Shown piece after piece: positions 11,730-23,098 of a stretch of 64,000 nucleotides of DNA. The position numbers and the translations under genes are program-made. The number at the start of each line of letters is the position of its first letter. The stretch's first letter is position 1. The stretch comes from Prunus persica (lineage: Eukaryota; Streptophyta; Magnoliopsida; Rosales; Rosaceae): NCBI RefSeq assembly GCF_000346465.2, contig NC_034012.1, forward strand, positions 20,140,377 to 20,204,376, given 5' to 3'. The notes beneath the pieces were generated by a model. It was not told where the DNA came from. It saw only the letters and a program-made list of their open reading frames with translations, and searched no databases.

Positions 11730-12089
11730 AACCCTTTTAGAAGACTACTTCCATTGCTTTTGATTCTAGAACCACTATGTTATATGCTAATTGTGGTCGT
11801 GACTCTTTACTTCCTCGTCATCGTGTTGTTAATCGTGGTCGTTGTGGTGGTAATTTTGGTTCTCGTGGTGGCTTTCCTGGTCCTAGTCATTCTCCTAGTT
11901 GTGGCCTTCTTCTGCTCCCTTCCAAAGGCCCAAATTATGTTCCCTTCGGTGCTGGATGTGGTGGCTTCTCTTCCTCCTCCTATGGTAACCCTGTTGGTTT
12001 TCAAGGACATTATAATTATAGTGAATTTGGTCATATGGCTCGCCGTTGTTCTCTCCCTCATATTGCTCCCCATGCCATGGTCGCCTCCT

Positions 12090-13313
12090 ACTCTCCCACT
12101 CAGTCACAAACATGGTTTACCAATAGTGGTTCCTCTACTCATGTTATGAATAGTGGTACTAAGCTTTCTCACAACTATGGTAGTTAGGATCATGTTTTTG
12201 TGGGTAATGGTCAAGGTTTGCAAATTTCTAAAATTAGTTATGGTCCCATCTCTCAATTTCGTTTGAATAAAGTTCTTCACTGTCCTTATGCATTTCAAAT
12301 TTACTCAGTGTTCATCAATTTGCTAATTATAATTTTGTTTATTTCATTTTCACCCCATTTGATTTCTATGTGAAAGATCTCATCTCATGGAAGACGTTTT
12401 TCCACGACAAGAGTGAAAATAATCTCTATCTGTTCTGGCACAATCCATCCTCCTCTCAATGTTTAGCCAACGCCATTACTCTCTTCAGTACCCCATGCTT
12501 CCTCTTCTGTGCGGCATCAATGCTTAGGTTATCCATCTCTTGCTATTTTTCAGAAGTTTACAGCTCATATTTCTCTTAGTAGTTCTACTAGTAGTCAATT
12601 TTGTTCCAATTTACTATCGGTAAAACGACTTGTTTACCTTTTCAATTATGTTCTTATGTTTCTAGTGTTCCATTACAATTAGTTCATTGTGATATTTGGA
12701 CATCCCTGATTTTATCTATTGGTGGGGGTGGTGTTTGTTCCACCATGTTTCTAACCCTCACTCACCTGAACAGAATGAGGCTACCGAATGTAAACGTCAT
12801 CTCATAGACATGGCTCTCACTGTCTTAGCTATCGCTCACATGCCCTTCTCCTTTAGAGTTGAAGCTTGTAAATACCCCTACCTACTTAATTATCCATTTT
12901 CCTGTAAGTCAATATATCTCCTTCTGAATGTTTGTTTGATCATCGTCGCACCTATTTTGCTTTCCATGTTTTGGGGTGTGCATTTTATCCTTACTTCAGT
13001 CCTTGCAATAAATATAAAATTGAATTTCGTTTTAAGTAATGCGTTTTCATATGTTAGTCTCTCAATTACCAAGGATATTGGTGTAAGCAATGGTCATGTT
13101 CACCTTTCTCGTCATGTTATTTTTTATGAATCTACTTTTCCTCTTCAGGTTTTTTTTTTCTTTCTAATTCTTCCAACGATTCCCTCATCTTCTCGTGGTA
13201 CTTCCTCATCGATGGTTACACTTCCTTCTCCATGGTTATTTGTTTGAAGATGAGTATATGCAGCAACCTCGTGGCTTTGAAGATCTTAAACTTCACCAAT
13301 CTTGTCTTCCATA
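12090..13313 (+). pseudogene. copia protease, integrase and start of reverse transcriptase, frameshifted
   Basis: Around 12110 the frame reads TWFTNSGSSTHVM. This is the copia protease site, where the usual D of DSG is N, so catalysis would be lost. The integrase part shows GKTTCLPF, QLVHCDIW and SPEQNEATECKRHLIDMAL (normally PQQNGVAERKHRHI). A Gly-Tyr stretch before SRHVIFYESTFP is the usual C-terminal integrase block. Near 13255 EYMQQPRGFEDLKL marks the start of reverse transcriptase (normally VYMxQPxGFxD). Several frameshifts and stops interrupt it. Confidence 0.8.
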
Positions 13314-14368
13314 CCTTTTGTTTGGGTTGGGGAGCCTCAGGTAAATGACTATATCCATTGATTGAAATTACATACATGGACTATTTTGCATTGTTGATAA
13401 TTTATATTCCATTAATTTTCAATCACTTTTGATTAATGGAATAGGGAGGTTCAACTGCTCTCTACTAGCAACTCCTAGCCTAGAAGCCGGAGTCTGTAAC
13501 GTGACAAACCCAGAATGTTCTCCCTATATCTTGACAGTCATCCCTGGCAAAACGTACCGATTAAGGATTGGTAGCTTTACCTCTCTATAAGCTCTCAACT
13601 TCCAAATTGAGGTAACTTAAACGTTACCAAGTCTTTGAAAGTTTCAAATGTGTTGATGTTATAAAGCTTACCTTTGTTAGTAACAAACTTTTTTAATTCA
13701 GGGTCACAATATAACTGTTGTTGAAGCTGATGGGCATTATGTGGAGCCATTTGAGACTAAAAACCTATATATTTACTATGGTGAGACATTTTGTCCTAGT
13801 AACAGCAAACCAAGACCCATCAAGAAACTACTGGGTGACTACAAATGTAGTTAGCAGAAAACCTGTAACCCCAACTGGCTTAGCAATCCTCAATTACTAT
13901 CCAAAATATTTCAAGAAATCCCCTCCAACTCTTCCAACCACAGGCCCTCTGTGGAATGACACTGCACCAAGATTGGCACAGAGCCTTGCTCTCAAAGCAC
14001 ACAAAAGTTTCATTCACTCCCCTCCTTTCACTTCAAACAAAGTGATTGTGCTTCTCAACATACAAAATAAGATAAATTGGTACTATAGATGGTCCTTAAA
14101 CAATGTATTTTTCTCTCTCCCCCGCACACCTTACTTAATAGCTCTAAAGAAAAAGTTAAACTTAAACTTAAACCATGTGTTTGATCAAAACCCACCTCCA
14201 GAAAACTATGACTTGAAGAATTATGATATATACGTCATTGCAAAGAATGTAAATGCCACTTCCAGCAATGGCATATACAGGTTGAAGTTCAATACCACAG
14301 TGGATATTATACTGCAGAATGCAAACACGGTGATTGTGAACAACAGTGAGACACATCCATGGCATCTC
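13314..14368 (+). pseudogene. L-ascorbate oxidase gene fragment inserted in the copia reverse transcriptase
   Basis: L-ascorbate oxidases are secreted multicopper oxidases that oxidise ascorbate in the apoplast. The fragment reads PFVWVGEPQ, an intron (donor 13341, acceptor near 13422 with AG apparently lost), then SLLINGIGRFNCSLAATPSL, CSPYILTVIPGKTYRLRIGS and ALNFQIE. An intron follows at 13612-13701 (GTAACT...TTCAG), then GHNITVVEADGHYVEPFET, VLVTANQDPSRNYWVTTN, ILNYYP and VNNSETHPWHL. It therefore covers cupredoxin domain 2 and part of domain 3, stopping inside the HPWHLH copper motif. Retained introns show a DNA-level copy, not a processed transcript. A stop (TCTCTATAAGC) and small deletions show decay. 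The N-terminus, signal peptide and C-terminus are absent. Confidence 0.88.
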
Positions 14369-15420
14369 CTCTTAGATGGTTCTCTCACTTCTCTACATTT
14401 CTTCTTCACTCGGGTTTTACTGCTTTCAAGGCGGATACTTGTTTGTTTTTCACAAAGATGGCCACTCTTGTTTCTTTTAATTTATGTGGATGATATCATT
14501 GTTACCAGTAATGCTTTGTCACATGTTCAAGCCGTTATCAACTCTCTCTCCATCGTCAATTTGCCATGAAAGACTTAGGTGACCTCAATTATTTTTTGGA
14601 TATTAAGGTTAGCGTACTATAGATGCTTTATGTTTGACTCAAGCTAAATATGAGGTAGAATTATTCAAACATGCTGCATTGCATGAGGGTAATCCTTGCC
14701 TCACTCCTGTTACTATTGGTTCTCAATTGAGTTATCTTCATGACACCCCTCTATCTGATCCCACCGAGTATTGTAGTATTGTTGGAGCCCTTCAGTATCT
14801 CACCATCACTCGTCCTAATATTTCCTTTGCTATGAACCATGTTAGTTTATGCATCATCCTACAAATATTCATTGGAAGCTTGTTAAATGCATTCTCCGTT
14901 ACATGCTTGGCACTTCCCATGATGACCTCATTTTTGGAGCCGGCGATTCATTTTTGGTTGCCTCTTTTGAAGCCGACTATGCCGCCAATCCTGATGATTA
15001 TCTACAATAGGATATTACATTTATTTTGGAACCAATCTTGTCTACTGGAGCTTTATGAAGCAACTAATCATCTCTCACTCTAGCACCGAATCTAAGTATT
15101 GTCAGTTAGCCTTTACTACTATGGAAATTTCATGGATTCATCAACTCTTATGTTAATTACATGTCATTTTTTCCTCTCCTCATTTGCTTTGGTGTGATAA
15201 TACGGGTTCATTGCCCTTACTTCAAATCCTATTTCCCATGCACGTACCAAGCATTATGCTAGGGTTATTATTATTACATTCGTGAACTTGTGGTTGCGGT
15301 TTGTTGCATCTTCATTATGTTTTTACTCATACCCAACTTGCCGACATCTTTATGAAGGGCATACCTATTCCTCTATTCTTGTTTCCCAAATCCAAGTTGT
15401 TAGGCTCTTTGCACATCAGC
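14369..15420 (+). pseudogene. copia reverse transcriptase (rest) and RNase H, frameshifted
   Basis: Picks up with RWFSHFSTFLLHSGFTAFKA, the block after the copia GLKQAPRAWF motif. It continues to LIYVDDIIVTSN, the YVDD polymerase site. Further on are CLTPVTIGSQLSYL and IVGALQYLTITRPNISFAMN, then degraded RNase H blocks with PDD and SSTESKY-like remnants and TQLADIF in other frames. About ten codons of the reverse transcriptase appear missing at the junction with the ascorbate oxidase fragment. Confidence 0.85.
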
Positions 15421-15433
15421 TTGTAAGGGGTAA

Positions 15434-15771
15434 TGAAGCACTATCATATGCTGATCGATCACCACACTTCTAGTCGACCGATCGCCACACTTCTAGCTGA
15501 CCGGTTGTAATCCTCAAGAGCTTCCATCCGCTAATGCACGACTCCCCGATAAGTGCTAATCTCAAGCCGACCAATCGACCGCATAACTATTGTTGCTGCA
15601 CCAATTCAGGAAACACAATCTTGTGAAATTGTAATCTTGTGTAATAATATGTAGTTGTACAAAATGAGAATATGCTTGGAGCCCAAGTATCCATCTCTTG
15701 TATAAATATCCAAGTTATGTGTTAATAAAAATCATCGAATTTAAACCTAAGTGAATCTCTGACATAAATGA
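15434..15771 (+). mobile_element. Probable 3' LTR of the copia element
   Basis: Follows a polypurine tract (TGTAAGGGG, 15422-15430). Begins near TGAAGCACTATC and can be followed to CTCTGACA. It contains an internal near-repeat (ACTTCTAGTCGACCGATCG and a variant), a TATAAATA box near 15711 and an AATAAAA signal near 15725, as expected of an LTR. No partner LTR is present, so the limits are approximate. Confidence 0.55.
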
Positions 15772-15989
15772 TACGACAAATTAATAGATAACAAGGAAGT
15801 AATTAGACAAATATTGAAAAACAATAATAAAACCAACAATTAGAAAGTGGAATGCAACACCAACTTCAATTAAGCAAAATACATATAACTATTGACATAA
15901 GGCACTTTCCCTTATTTTATGAACTATGAAATTGATAAGACATAAGAAAGTTAAGAACTCTAACATCCACATAATGCAATACAAAGAAA

Positions 15990-16260
15990 AACTATATCTG
16001 GCGAATGAGTTGGTTGTATTGGGGGGCTTTTTTTTCTTCTACCGCTTTTTCTTTTTTCCTCTTTACGTGATCCAAAACTACGTCGTTTTGTCTTGGTTAA
16101 ATTTTATTTTAAGTGACCTGGTCCAAAATGGCGTCGCTTTGGCTAGGTCCTTAAAATGAAAAAGAGAAAACCTGGCTCGTAGGTGCTACTATGTGCAACA
16201 CAACCTCATTCTGGAATTTTGACAAACAATTGGTGGGCATTCCTCCCGAGCCATCCAAGA
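15990..16260. repeat. Dispersed repeat family A, copy 2
   Basis: Matches 5940-6480 through GTGATCCAAAACTACGTCG, GTCCTTAAAATGAAAAAG and CAATTGGTGGGCATTC. The ACGACGTCGTTTT-type palindrome is common in plant repeats. No product recognised. Confidence 0.5.
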
Positions 16261-16984
16261 CTTCCAGGGATCAATATCCGCGGTTGCTATGAGATTTTCT
16301 TGCATCGGGGGGTTAGTTGACCACCTTTGTCCAAACATGGATTCGCCACTAAGAGTGGGTAACATGTAACAACTAGCATACATAAGCAAATATTTTACTG
16401 ACATACTTGATGTTGTGGCGAAAAATGGTTGGTTCTTATGTATTGCAGGACTTACTTGTGAAGTGGAAAGTGGATATCTCTTTGTATTCTTCTTTGTGAA
16501 TGTTGCACTCAAGTCTGTAATTGACGCATCAATGCATGTCTAAGTTATATCGCAATACTTACCTCTTTGCCTATTACCATCACCTGACGGTTGTATGGTG
16601 AGGTAAGTTATGTGCATAATGTGAATTGGTGTTCGAGTTATTGAAGCGAAGTCACGAACCCTTGTAAGATGTTAAGATCTTCTCCTTTTTGACCTCTTTG
16701 TTTCATAAAAATGGAGGATAATCTCAAAAGCTTGCAGTTTATCCTGAACGCCTTTCCCTGCTTCTCCAAGTGCAAGTGAAATATGAATAGCATTAAATTG
16801 AGGACCATAAGTCAAGTACCTAGTTGTTGATGGTCTCTAAACAATTTTTTTTTCATACTCACATGGTATGAGGTGCTTGGCATATTTAAAGACATGCAAG
16901 ATGAGATTTTGTCTCTTGATTCTTCTTTGCCAATGTTTAAGGCCCTCCTACATGATCTATTCATAGGCTCCCTAAATTCCTGTG
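16261..16984. other. Non-coding or unrecognised sequence
   Basis: A 107-codon open frame on the minus strand (16189-16512) overlaps this stretch and begins in repeat family A. It matches nothing I recognise. Confidence 0.4.
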
Positions 16985-17260
16985 GTAGGGGAGTTTTAAT
17001 TTTGTTGAGTACCTTCTTCACACATACTTTTGTTTGACCTTGGATTTGGTGTTCTTTTTGGTTTATCTTCTATAATCACCTTTTGCTCGTGCTTTCTCTT
17101 CCTTTCTTTCCGTTGAGGTGTCTTGTTCAATTCAATACTATTATTAACCCCTTTGTAAGGAGTTGAATTTTCCTGGAGCTTGTTAGTTGAATTATTGATT
17201 TTAATTATCTTACATGTGGTATAGGAGTCAATCAACAAGTTTTAGCTATGTTTAGTATAG
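16985..17260. repeat. Dispersed repeat family B, copy 2
   Basis: Collinear with 10740-10990: GTTGAGTACCTTCTTCACA, CTTCTATAATCACCTTTTGC, and TTCCTGGAGCTTGTTAGTTG match in order. The minus strand is open for about 80 codons with a Lys-rich product of unknown family. Confidence 0.5.
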
Positions 17261-17859
17261 TCTCATATTATTGACAAATATGATTTTGTCAAGAGAGTGT
17301 ATGTTGTATTCTACGAATAATGACCTTTGATGTCCTTCATGCTATTGGACCACCAAAGCCATGTTTGAGTAAATCAATTTCTTCCTCTCATTCTTGTTGT
17401 TAGGAGTTCATCAACAACTTGCTATTCTATAGAGAATGTCGATTGGATTCATAACCTTAAAATCCACGATTCGACTGCCCATCTTGTCCACTCATTAGGA
17501 GACCATCAACATGCAAAGTTAACGTCGTTTTGATGTATGCAACCTCAATGTTCGGATGTATATATTTTCTTCCATGCATATTATCATTTGGTCACTAGTG
17601 GCTCCAATCGTTTTGGATTGCAATCGATATAATCTCTGTCGTGAATGTCGGGGGTGTCAAAATCAACAGCTGTGACAGTCCGGTGGTTGATTCGAATCAC
17701 ATCACGGCAATAGATTAATATAATTTCTATTTGTTTTATTGATTTCTATGCAATAATGCAATCCTTTTATAATTAAAGTACTCACCTAGTTTCTGGTAGA
17801 GAAAGATGAACCAGTGCATTGGGCGAATGTGCTTTCTTTAAATATTTTTTAACCAATTT
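17261..17859. other. Unassigned DNA upstream of the LINE fragment
   Basis: No domain recognised. It may include more of the LINE, too decayed to read. Confidence 0.4.
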
Positions 17860-18960
17860 CTTGTTGTAACACAGTGTGAGGATTGTTCTTCCAGATATTA
17901 TTATCCCATATCAATTTGCCTTTGTTAGTGATTGTATGGTTATGGACAATATTTTACTGGTCTATGAATTGCTTAGGAATTATCAGGAGATATTGGTACA
18001 CCAAGATGTGCTATCAAAGTGGACATTATGAAGGCTTATGACACTTTCGATTAGGAATTTTTACTTTAGACTCTAATGCTTTTAGTTTTCCTATGGCTTT
18101 AATTGGTTGGATTAGAAATTGTATTACTTGTCTAAGATTTTTTATTACTATTAATGATGAACTCACGGGTTTTCTTTGCAACAAAAAAAGGGCTTAGGCA
18201 AGGTGATCCAATGTCACCTTATACCTTTTTGTTATTGCAATGGATATGTTTTCTAGGTTGGTTTAGCAACGGATTGCATCTAATCCTTCCATTAGATTAT
18301 GTTGGAGATGTTCCAAGATTAAGTTGTCTCACTTGTTGTTGATGACCTTTTCCACTTTTGCAATGGTGATATTGAGTCTACTACCATTATCAAGAATGTT
18401 GTTGACGAATTTCATTCTATTGCACGTTTTCAATCTAATATTTCCAAGACCAACCAGTTTCTTTTTGGTGATGCAGAGGATGAGCTGCAATTACTTATTC
18501 CTTTCGTAAGTTCAAAAAGTGATCATTTTGAAGATCTTTGTTGATTGGCAGCTAACTCCTATTAGATATCTTAGTGTATCACTTATTACTTCCAAGTTGA
18601 CCTTCCCTACTTGTACTCCTCTAGTTCAAATAGTTGAGGTGATGATTAAAAGTTGGGAGAATAAGGCTTTATCTTATATTAAAAGAGTCCCAATTATTTA
18701 TGTTCTCTCTATCTGTCAAGTTTTTGGGCTTATAATTTGTTTCTTCCCAAAAAGGTTTTGCTTGATATTGAGAGAGGAATGAGAACTTTTCTTTTGTCTT
18801 GAAATTTGCTGGGTTTGCACAATGGTAAGGGGGATTAGAGTGAGGTGCATATGCACAAGGATGAATGTGGTCTTGGTATCGAATGCTTACATATATGGAA
18901 CAAGGCTCTAATGACAAAACATGTTTGAAATATCATGAAGTGTGATTGCAACCTTTCAGT
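17860..18960 (+). mobile_element. LINE (L1-type) reverse transcriptase fragment
   Basis: Across frameshifts the plus strand encodes the plant L1 reverse transcriptase blocks in order: LPDIIIPYQFAFVSD, AIKVDIMKAYDTFD, KGLRQGDPMSPY, a degraded FADD region near 18320-18350, NISKTNQFLFG, LTFPTCTPLV, IKSWENKALSY, and ECGLGIECLHIWNKALMTKH. The order matches an intact protein, but stops and frame changes show long decay. Endonuclease and ORF1 parts are not recognised upstream. Confidence 0.85.
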
Positions 18961-19799
18961 TTCTCTCATGCCTTGCAGTCGGGGTATAGTGGAAACCCCT
19001 TGCCCGGTGTATGATCAATAAAGGGTAAAACTAAAAAAAATAGCTCAAACAAAGGTTAAAATAAACTTATCTTATAACAATAACTCAAGTTTGGTATGAA
19101 CCTATTTCCGGTTTGAAAAAAAAAAAAATAATAATAATAAAGATATAGGATTTATAGAAAAAGAAGAAGAAGAGAAAAATATGTACAATTGATAAAATAA
19201 GAGTGAAAGAGATAGAAGGGAGAAAGAGGTGAAGAGATAAATAAGAAGAGAAATATAAAGAAATACATGGAAAAGAGAGAAAGACGAAAGTACAACAAGA
19301 AGGGATATGGTTCATTGAAAAAAAAAAAAAAAATTGGGCTAGAGTAGTTATTTAGTTGGGTACAAATTGGAACTAAGACATTTGGGTACTATTTGGGCTA
19401 AAATATCTAGTTATTACTTGGAGTCACTAATGTTATTTGAATATTAATTAGGCTTACTAATAATTTTGTATATAAATGGATAAGTAAACTTAACATAATC
19501 GGTCCGGTTCAATTTATACCCGTTTTTTCAAGATAAAATTTGAGACGGTAATCGATCCAAAGCTGTTCGTTCGATTTTTGAGCCTAGGTTGACTTTTTTA
19601 GTCTACACATTTTTTTCTTAGTTTTTTTCGAATCGGTTCACTGGTTCACTATTTCAAATGCCTGCCCCTACTTGCAAGGTTTATAAACAGGTGAGCGAAA
19701 CCACAGCTTAGTAGGGACAAAAAATTTATTATATTAAATTGATATAACTAAGATCATACAATCAAGTATCAAATCAATGATAGTAATCCATGAGTGCTC
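18961..19799. other. Intergenic AT-rich DNA
   Basis: Holds A-rich and GA-rich tracts near 19119-19340. At 19498-19640 there is a CGGTCCGGTTCAATTT / CGAATCGGTTCACTGG composition, which resembles the interiors of the hAT-type elements at 21986 and 40456, but no ends were found. Confidence 0.5.
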
Positions 19800-20340
19800 T
19801 TCATCTGTTGTCATTAATTCATATACTTGAACAAGAAGACCTCACACGTCTCGCTTGCCAGATAGCACGAAGATATGCATAATAATTAGAAAGAGGTTTT
19901 TCAGCCTGTTTCATTTGCATAGCCTTTCGAAATAAATCATACACCAAAGATCTATTAGGTCCCTTAAAATATGTTTTGGATATAGCATCCCAAATTCTCT
20001 TTGGTGTAGACAAACGAATGAACATGTTCATCTCGTAGGGTTCCATGGCACTAATCAGCCAACCTTCACATTATCCATTCACCACTACTCATAGAAGTAT
20101 CCATTGGATCGGGTTAAGTAGTACTCCTTGTCAGATAGCCATATTTGCTATGTCCTTCGACAAACTTCTCAATAATCTGAGACCAAAGAGAGTAATTGGT
20201 GCTATTTAGCTTGACACTAAAAGGAATAGAAATAGTTTCCGCCCATAAGGGGAAAGATCATGGTAGATGTTTGTGGTGTTGTCTTGATCTGAGAATCCTC
20301 ACCACTAAATACAAAACATTCCTCAGTTCCGCCAGTCATG
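19800..20340 (-). pseudogene. copia gag fragment
   Basis: The minus strand begins MTGGTEE at about 20340 and, across frameshifts, reads SVKLNSTNYSLWSQIIEKF, then MNMFIRLSTPKRIWDAISKT and YFKGPNRSLVYDLFRKAMQM. These are the N-terminal and UBN2 blocks of plant copia gag (NY--W, IxRLPT-KE-W, Y-DG-D-S--YDL). It is truncated at about 19800; no pol follows. Its LTR lies directly upstream at 20420-20706. Confidence 0.8.
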
Positions 20341-20419
20341 ATAGTTTGTTATCAAAAAGAAATTGGCAAAAAAGAATCGAAGGAGAATTGAAGACTTGAT
20401 TGCTTTTGATAAAGCAGTC

Positions 20420-20706
20420 GGTGTAAAAGAGTGTCGCGGTGGTCTTGCGGCGTCTAGGTTGGGCTACTGTCAGTTATGCGGACTTCAGTCGTGTGACATG
20501 GTCGTGGTGTGCGGGTAAGTGCTCCAATAGGGTAAATAATCAGTGTGATTTCTTCTTCTCTTTAGGAAATATTTATAGGATTACAAATATACAAAAGTCA
20601 AATAGGAAAGTAAATACAATCCTGTCTAATAATCTCAACTTACAATCAATTACACAATTATCTCTTGATATATAGAGGAATTTATGGACTCACGCCAATA
20701 ATAACA
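20420..20706 (-). mobile_element. LTR belonging to the adjacent copia gag fragment
   Basis: On the minus strand it starts TGTTATTATTGGCGTGAG and includes a TATAAATATTT box near 20570-20580. It is followed by a degraded primer site (TATCAAAAGCAATCA, normally TGGTATCA...) and then gag. The 3' limit is approximate. Confidence 0.6.
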
Positions 20707-21460
20707 TCATTCAAATCTCCACTTGACTTAAGATTCAACTTCCCCTATGTATTTATATATATCTTTGTTGTACCCAAAGTGCCTCTAAGACCCACTCTCC
20801 AAGGCCCAAAACAAAGTTAGGCCCAACTTGCTTGAGGAAGCAATTGAACTCTACCCAAAACTGGGCTCTTCTAAGACTACTCGAGTTCAATTGAGATCAA
20901 CAAGGGCTACCTAGCGCCATGCATCAACCATACATCAAGGCCCCTCACACTATGTCAGGTTTCGCGCCTAAGGAAAGGCCCAAACATCGATAGCAAGGCC
21001 CACCAAGCGCGATCACAGGATGCGTGCTAATCTCAGAATAGGAATAACCACGTGTTGGGATCCTAATCCCGAAGATGCCACATCATAGGAGACCCAAAAG
21101 TCCCACATCGAAAGAGAACAAAAATAGGGCTCCTCCTTCCCAATATAAAATGGAGTACTTTTCACCAAAATGATAACTTGAAATCTCTTTAGACTTAATC
21201 ACAGTACCTTTGGGGAAAGATCCGACTTAGGGATCAAAGGGTGGTTGGTGACCCCACTACCACATCTAGTGACCCTTTCTCTGTCTTATTTCTCAAGAAA
21301 GTCAACATCCATTATCCGCTATTGTACAATCCCCCCAAAAGTTCAAGGGAAAGAAGCTTTATAGAAGTATGTTTGTCAAATCCAGGAGGGCCATCCTTGA
21401 GGAAAGCTAGGCCTAAAGGTTTGGACGTGCGAAAATTTGGTGGTGCGAAAATCAAGCATC
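20707..21460 (+). mobile_element. Probable gypsy-type LTR fragment
   Basis: Contains AAGTCCCACATCGAAAGAG, a TATAAAATGGAGTACTT core and GATCCGACTTAGGGATCAAA, a U5-like block seen in plant gypsy LTRs. Ends near AATTTGGTGGTGCGAAAATC, which could be a primer-binding region. No second LTR or pol is attached. Confidence 0.45.

Positions 21461-21462
<2 letters not shown>

Positions 21463-21534
<72 letters not shown>
21463..21534. repeat. Compound (CA)n(CT)n microsatellite
   Basis: About 38 bp of CA passes directly into about 34 bp of CT. Open frames here encode only Thr-His or Leu-Ser repeats and are not genes. Confidence 0.95.
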
Positions 21535-21536
<2 letters not shown>

Positions 21537-21985
21537 GTCCCCAACGCCCCAGCCACAACCCCAACCCCTTCAAACCCCTTCAACCACAACCTAAATCAAC
21601 CTTCAGCCACATCTCCCTCACCCAGCTTTCCTTCTTCCCCGACCCAGAAAACCGAGTCGACACCCCACGAAGCTCTTCTTTGCTCTTGCTAGATTATCTT
21701 CCCCACCAAGTAGGCATGGGGTGGGTGGTGGTTTGGTATTTTTTTGGGGTGGGGTAGCTGAAATTATTTTAGTTCTATAGAAGAGTAGGGGAGAGAGGGA
21801 GGAGAAGGGGAGAGCGTGGGTATGAGGAGAGAGAGAAATGAATTTCTAAGTTTTTTGTTTTTTGTTTTAAAAAAAACTTTGAAGTTTGAAGTGATTTATT
21901 TTTAAATTTGCTTTTTTGCCAATAATTTGAATTTTGTTAATATACTTTATTTAATTTAAGTAAAAAGACAATCCTTCCCCTTAAC
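21535..21985. other. Intergenic, C-rich then GA-rich, nothing recognised
   Basis: Low-complexity composition with no domain in any frame. Confidence 0.5.
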
Positions 21986-22633
21986 TAGGGGTGGGCATCT
22001 CATCACAAAAAATCTGTGTACCGACCCTACTGTACTGACAATTTGGTTTGGTTTGGTTTATTTTTTATTTTTTTACTCTTCCAATCTAATTCGTGCTGAA
22101 ATATTTGGTTAAAAGATTGAGTAACACTATCCCTAACCTAACCTGTACCGAATCGAACTAATGTATGTGTATATATAAAACACACATACCTATATACATA
22201 CACTCCATTTTATAACTAAAAAAGGAGTGTAAGTGGATAAAATTGGAGTGGGAAAATCATTACCCATATATATGTGTGTGTGTGTTATAGAATATAAGCC
22301 TATAATTAATACTACTATTTTGCATTTTTCATGGTGCTATATTCTATGTTTTTATTTATTTAAAGATTGGATTATTATCCCTAATAAAGAAGGGATCCCT
22401 GAGTTGGAGTTTTTCAATTAGCATTAGTAATAAATATTTTTATTCTGAAGAATTTTTGTTAAATGGTACTATTGGCCTACCGAATTAATCCAAACTGAAT
22501 AAGCAGTTAATCGATCTGAAAGGTTAAAGGATCTAATGGTTGGTTAATGGAAGAGAAATTGGTCTACTGAAGACTTTGGTTTAATTAAAGAAAGGGCCCT
22601 CTACTGTTCCAAACCGATCTGTGCTCAGGTCTA
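21986..22633. mobile_element. Probable hAT-type non-autonomous element, 648 bp
   Basis: Left end TAGGGGTGGGCATC is the common start of plant hAT-like repeats. The right end reversed reads TAGACCTGAGCACAG. Flanking octamers CCCTTAAC (21978-21985) and CCCTGAAT (22634-22641) agree at 6 of 8, so the duplication has decayed. The interior holds GGTTTGGTTTGG and CCGAATCGAAC blocks like those in the element at 40456-41021. Confidence 0.6.
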
Positions 22634-22641
22634 CCCTGAAT

Positions 22642-23098
22642 TGTTAAGTTGACTTAACTCCTGTTAGATTTAGGGGGTGTGATTGTAATAAATGAACCTG
22701 TGTGGTCTGACTGTAATTATGTCAAATTTCAGGGGCTCTAAGTGAAATTCTCCCTTGTTTTTATTGTTATCTTTGGTTGTGTGTTTCTTCGGTTGTACTA
22801 TCCCCTTGTGTTTTCTTGGTTGGTCTTTTGACCTCGTTGTTGTTTGCTCTTTGGGCTTTGCCCTATTTTTGGTTAATAAATTCATTTAATTAGCAAATTA
22901 AAAAAAAAAATCAAATTAGAGTACTAGAGTTGTTTCCCCAAGTTTTATTTGATATGTATAATGCATAATTAATTTACAAAATTAGTGAAATACCAATTCC
23001 TAGACATAAAACTATAAATATACCCTATACTATTTAATTTCTATGTTAGATTATGGTTTTGACTTTTTGGTTTGAATTTTTTGAAACAGGCCCAAAAC
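22642..23098. other. Non-coding DNA with a retroelement-like tail, then the start of the gene-fragment composite
   Basis: 22740-22910 ends GGTTAATAAATTCATTTAAT and then a 10-A run, as at the 3' end of a LINE or SINE. From about 23081 the sequence TTGAAACAG followed by GCCCAAAAC looks like a splice acceptor and the first bases of the DUF1645 fragment that resumes at 25604. Confidence 0.4.

Larger units (their letters stand above)
11281..15771 (+). mobile_element. Decayed Ty1/copia retrotransposon interrupted by an ascorbate oxidase fragment
   Basis: Copia domains follow the canonical order on the plus strand: gag (11331-11729), zinc-knuckle region (about 11777-12070), protease and integrase (12100-13250), start of reverse transcriptase (13250-13313), rest of reverse transcriptase and RNase H (14369-15420), then a polypurine tract and a probable 3' LTR. 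Many stops and frameshifts show it is dead. No 5' LTR is seen; upstream sequence belongs to other repeats. The reverse transcriptase is split by about 1.05 kb of a host gene. Confidence 0.85.

Noticed and set aside
11754..12149. 131-codon hydrophobic frame that looks like a membrane protein
   Set aside because: It is the +1 shadow of the copia gag Gly/Arg-rich zinc-knuckle region (11777-12187).
21241..21757. Open frames with Thr-His and Leu-Ser or Glu-Arg repeats
   Set aside because: They are readings of the (CA)n(CT)n microsatellite.
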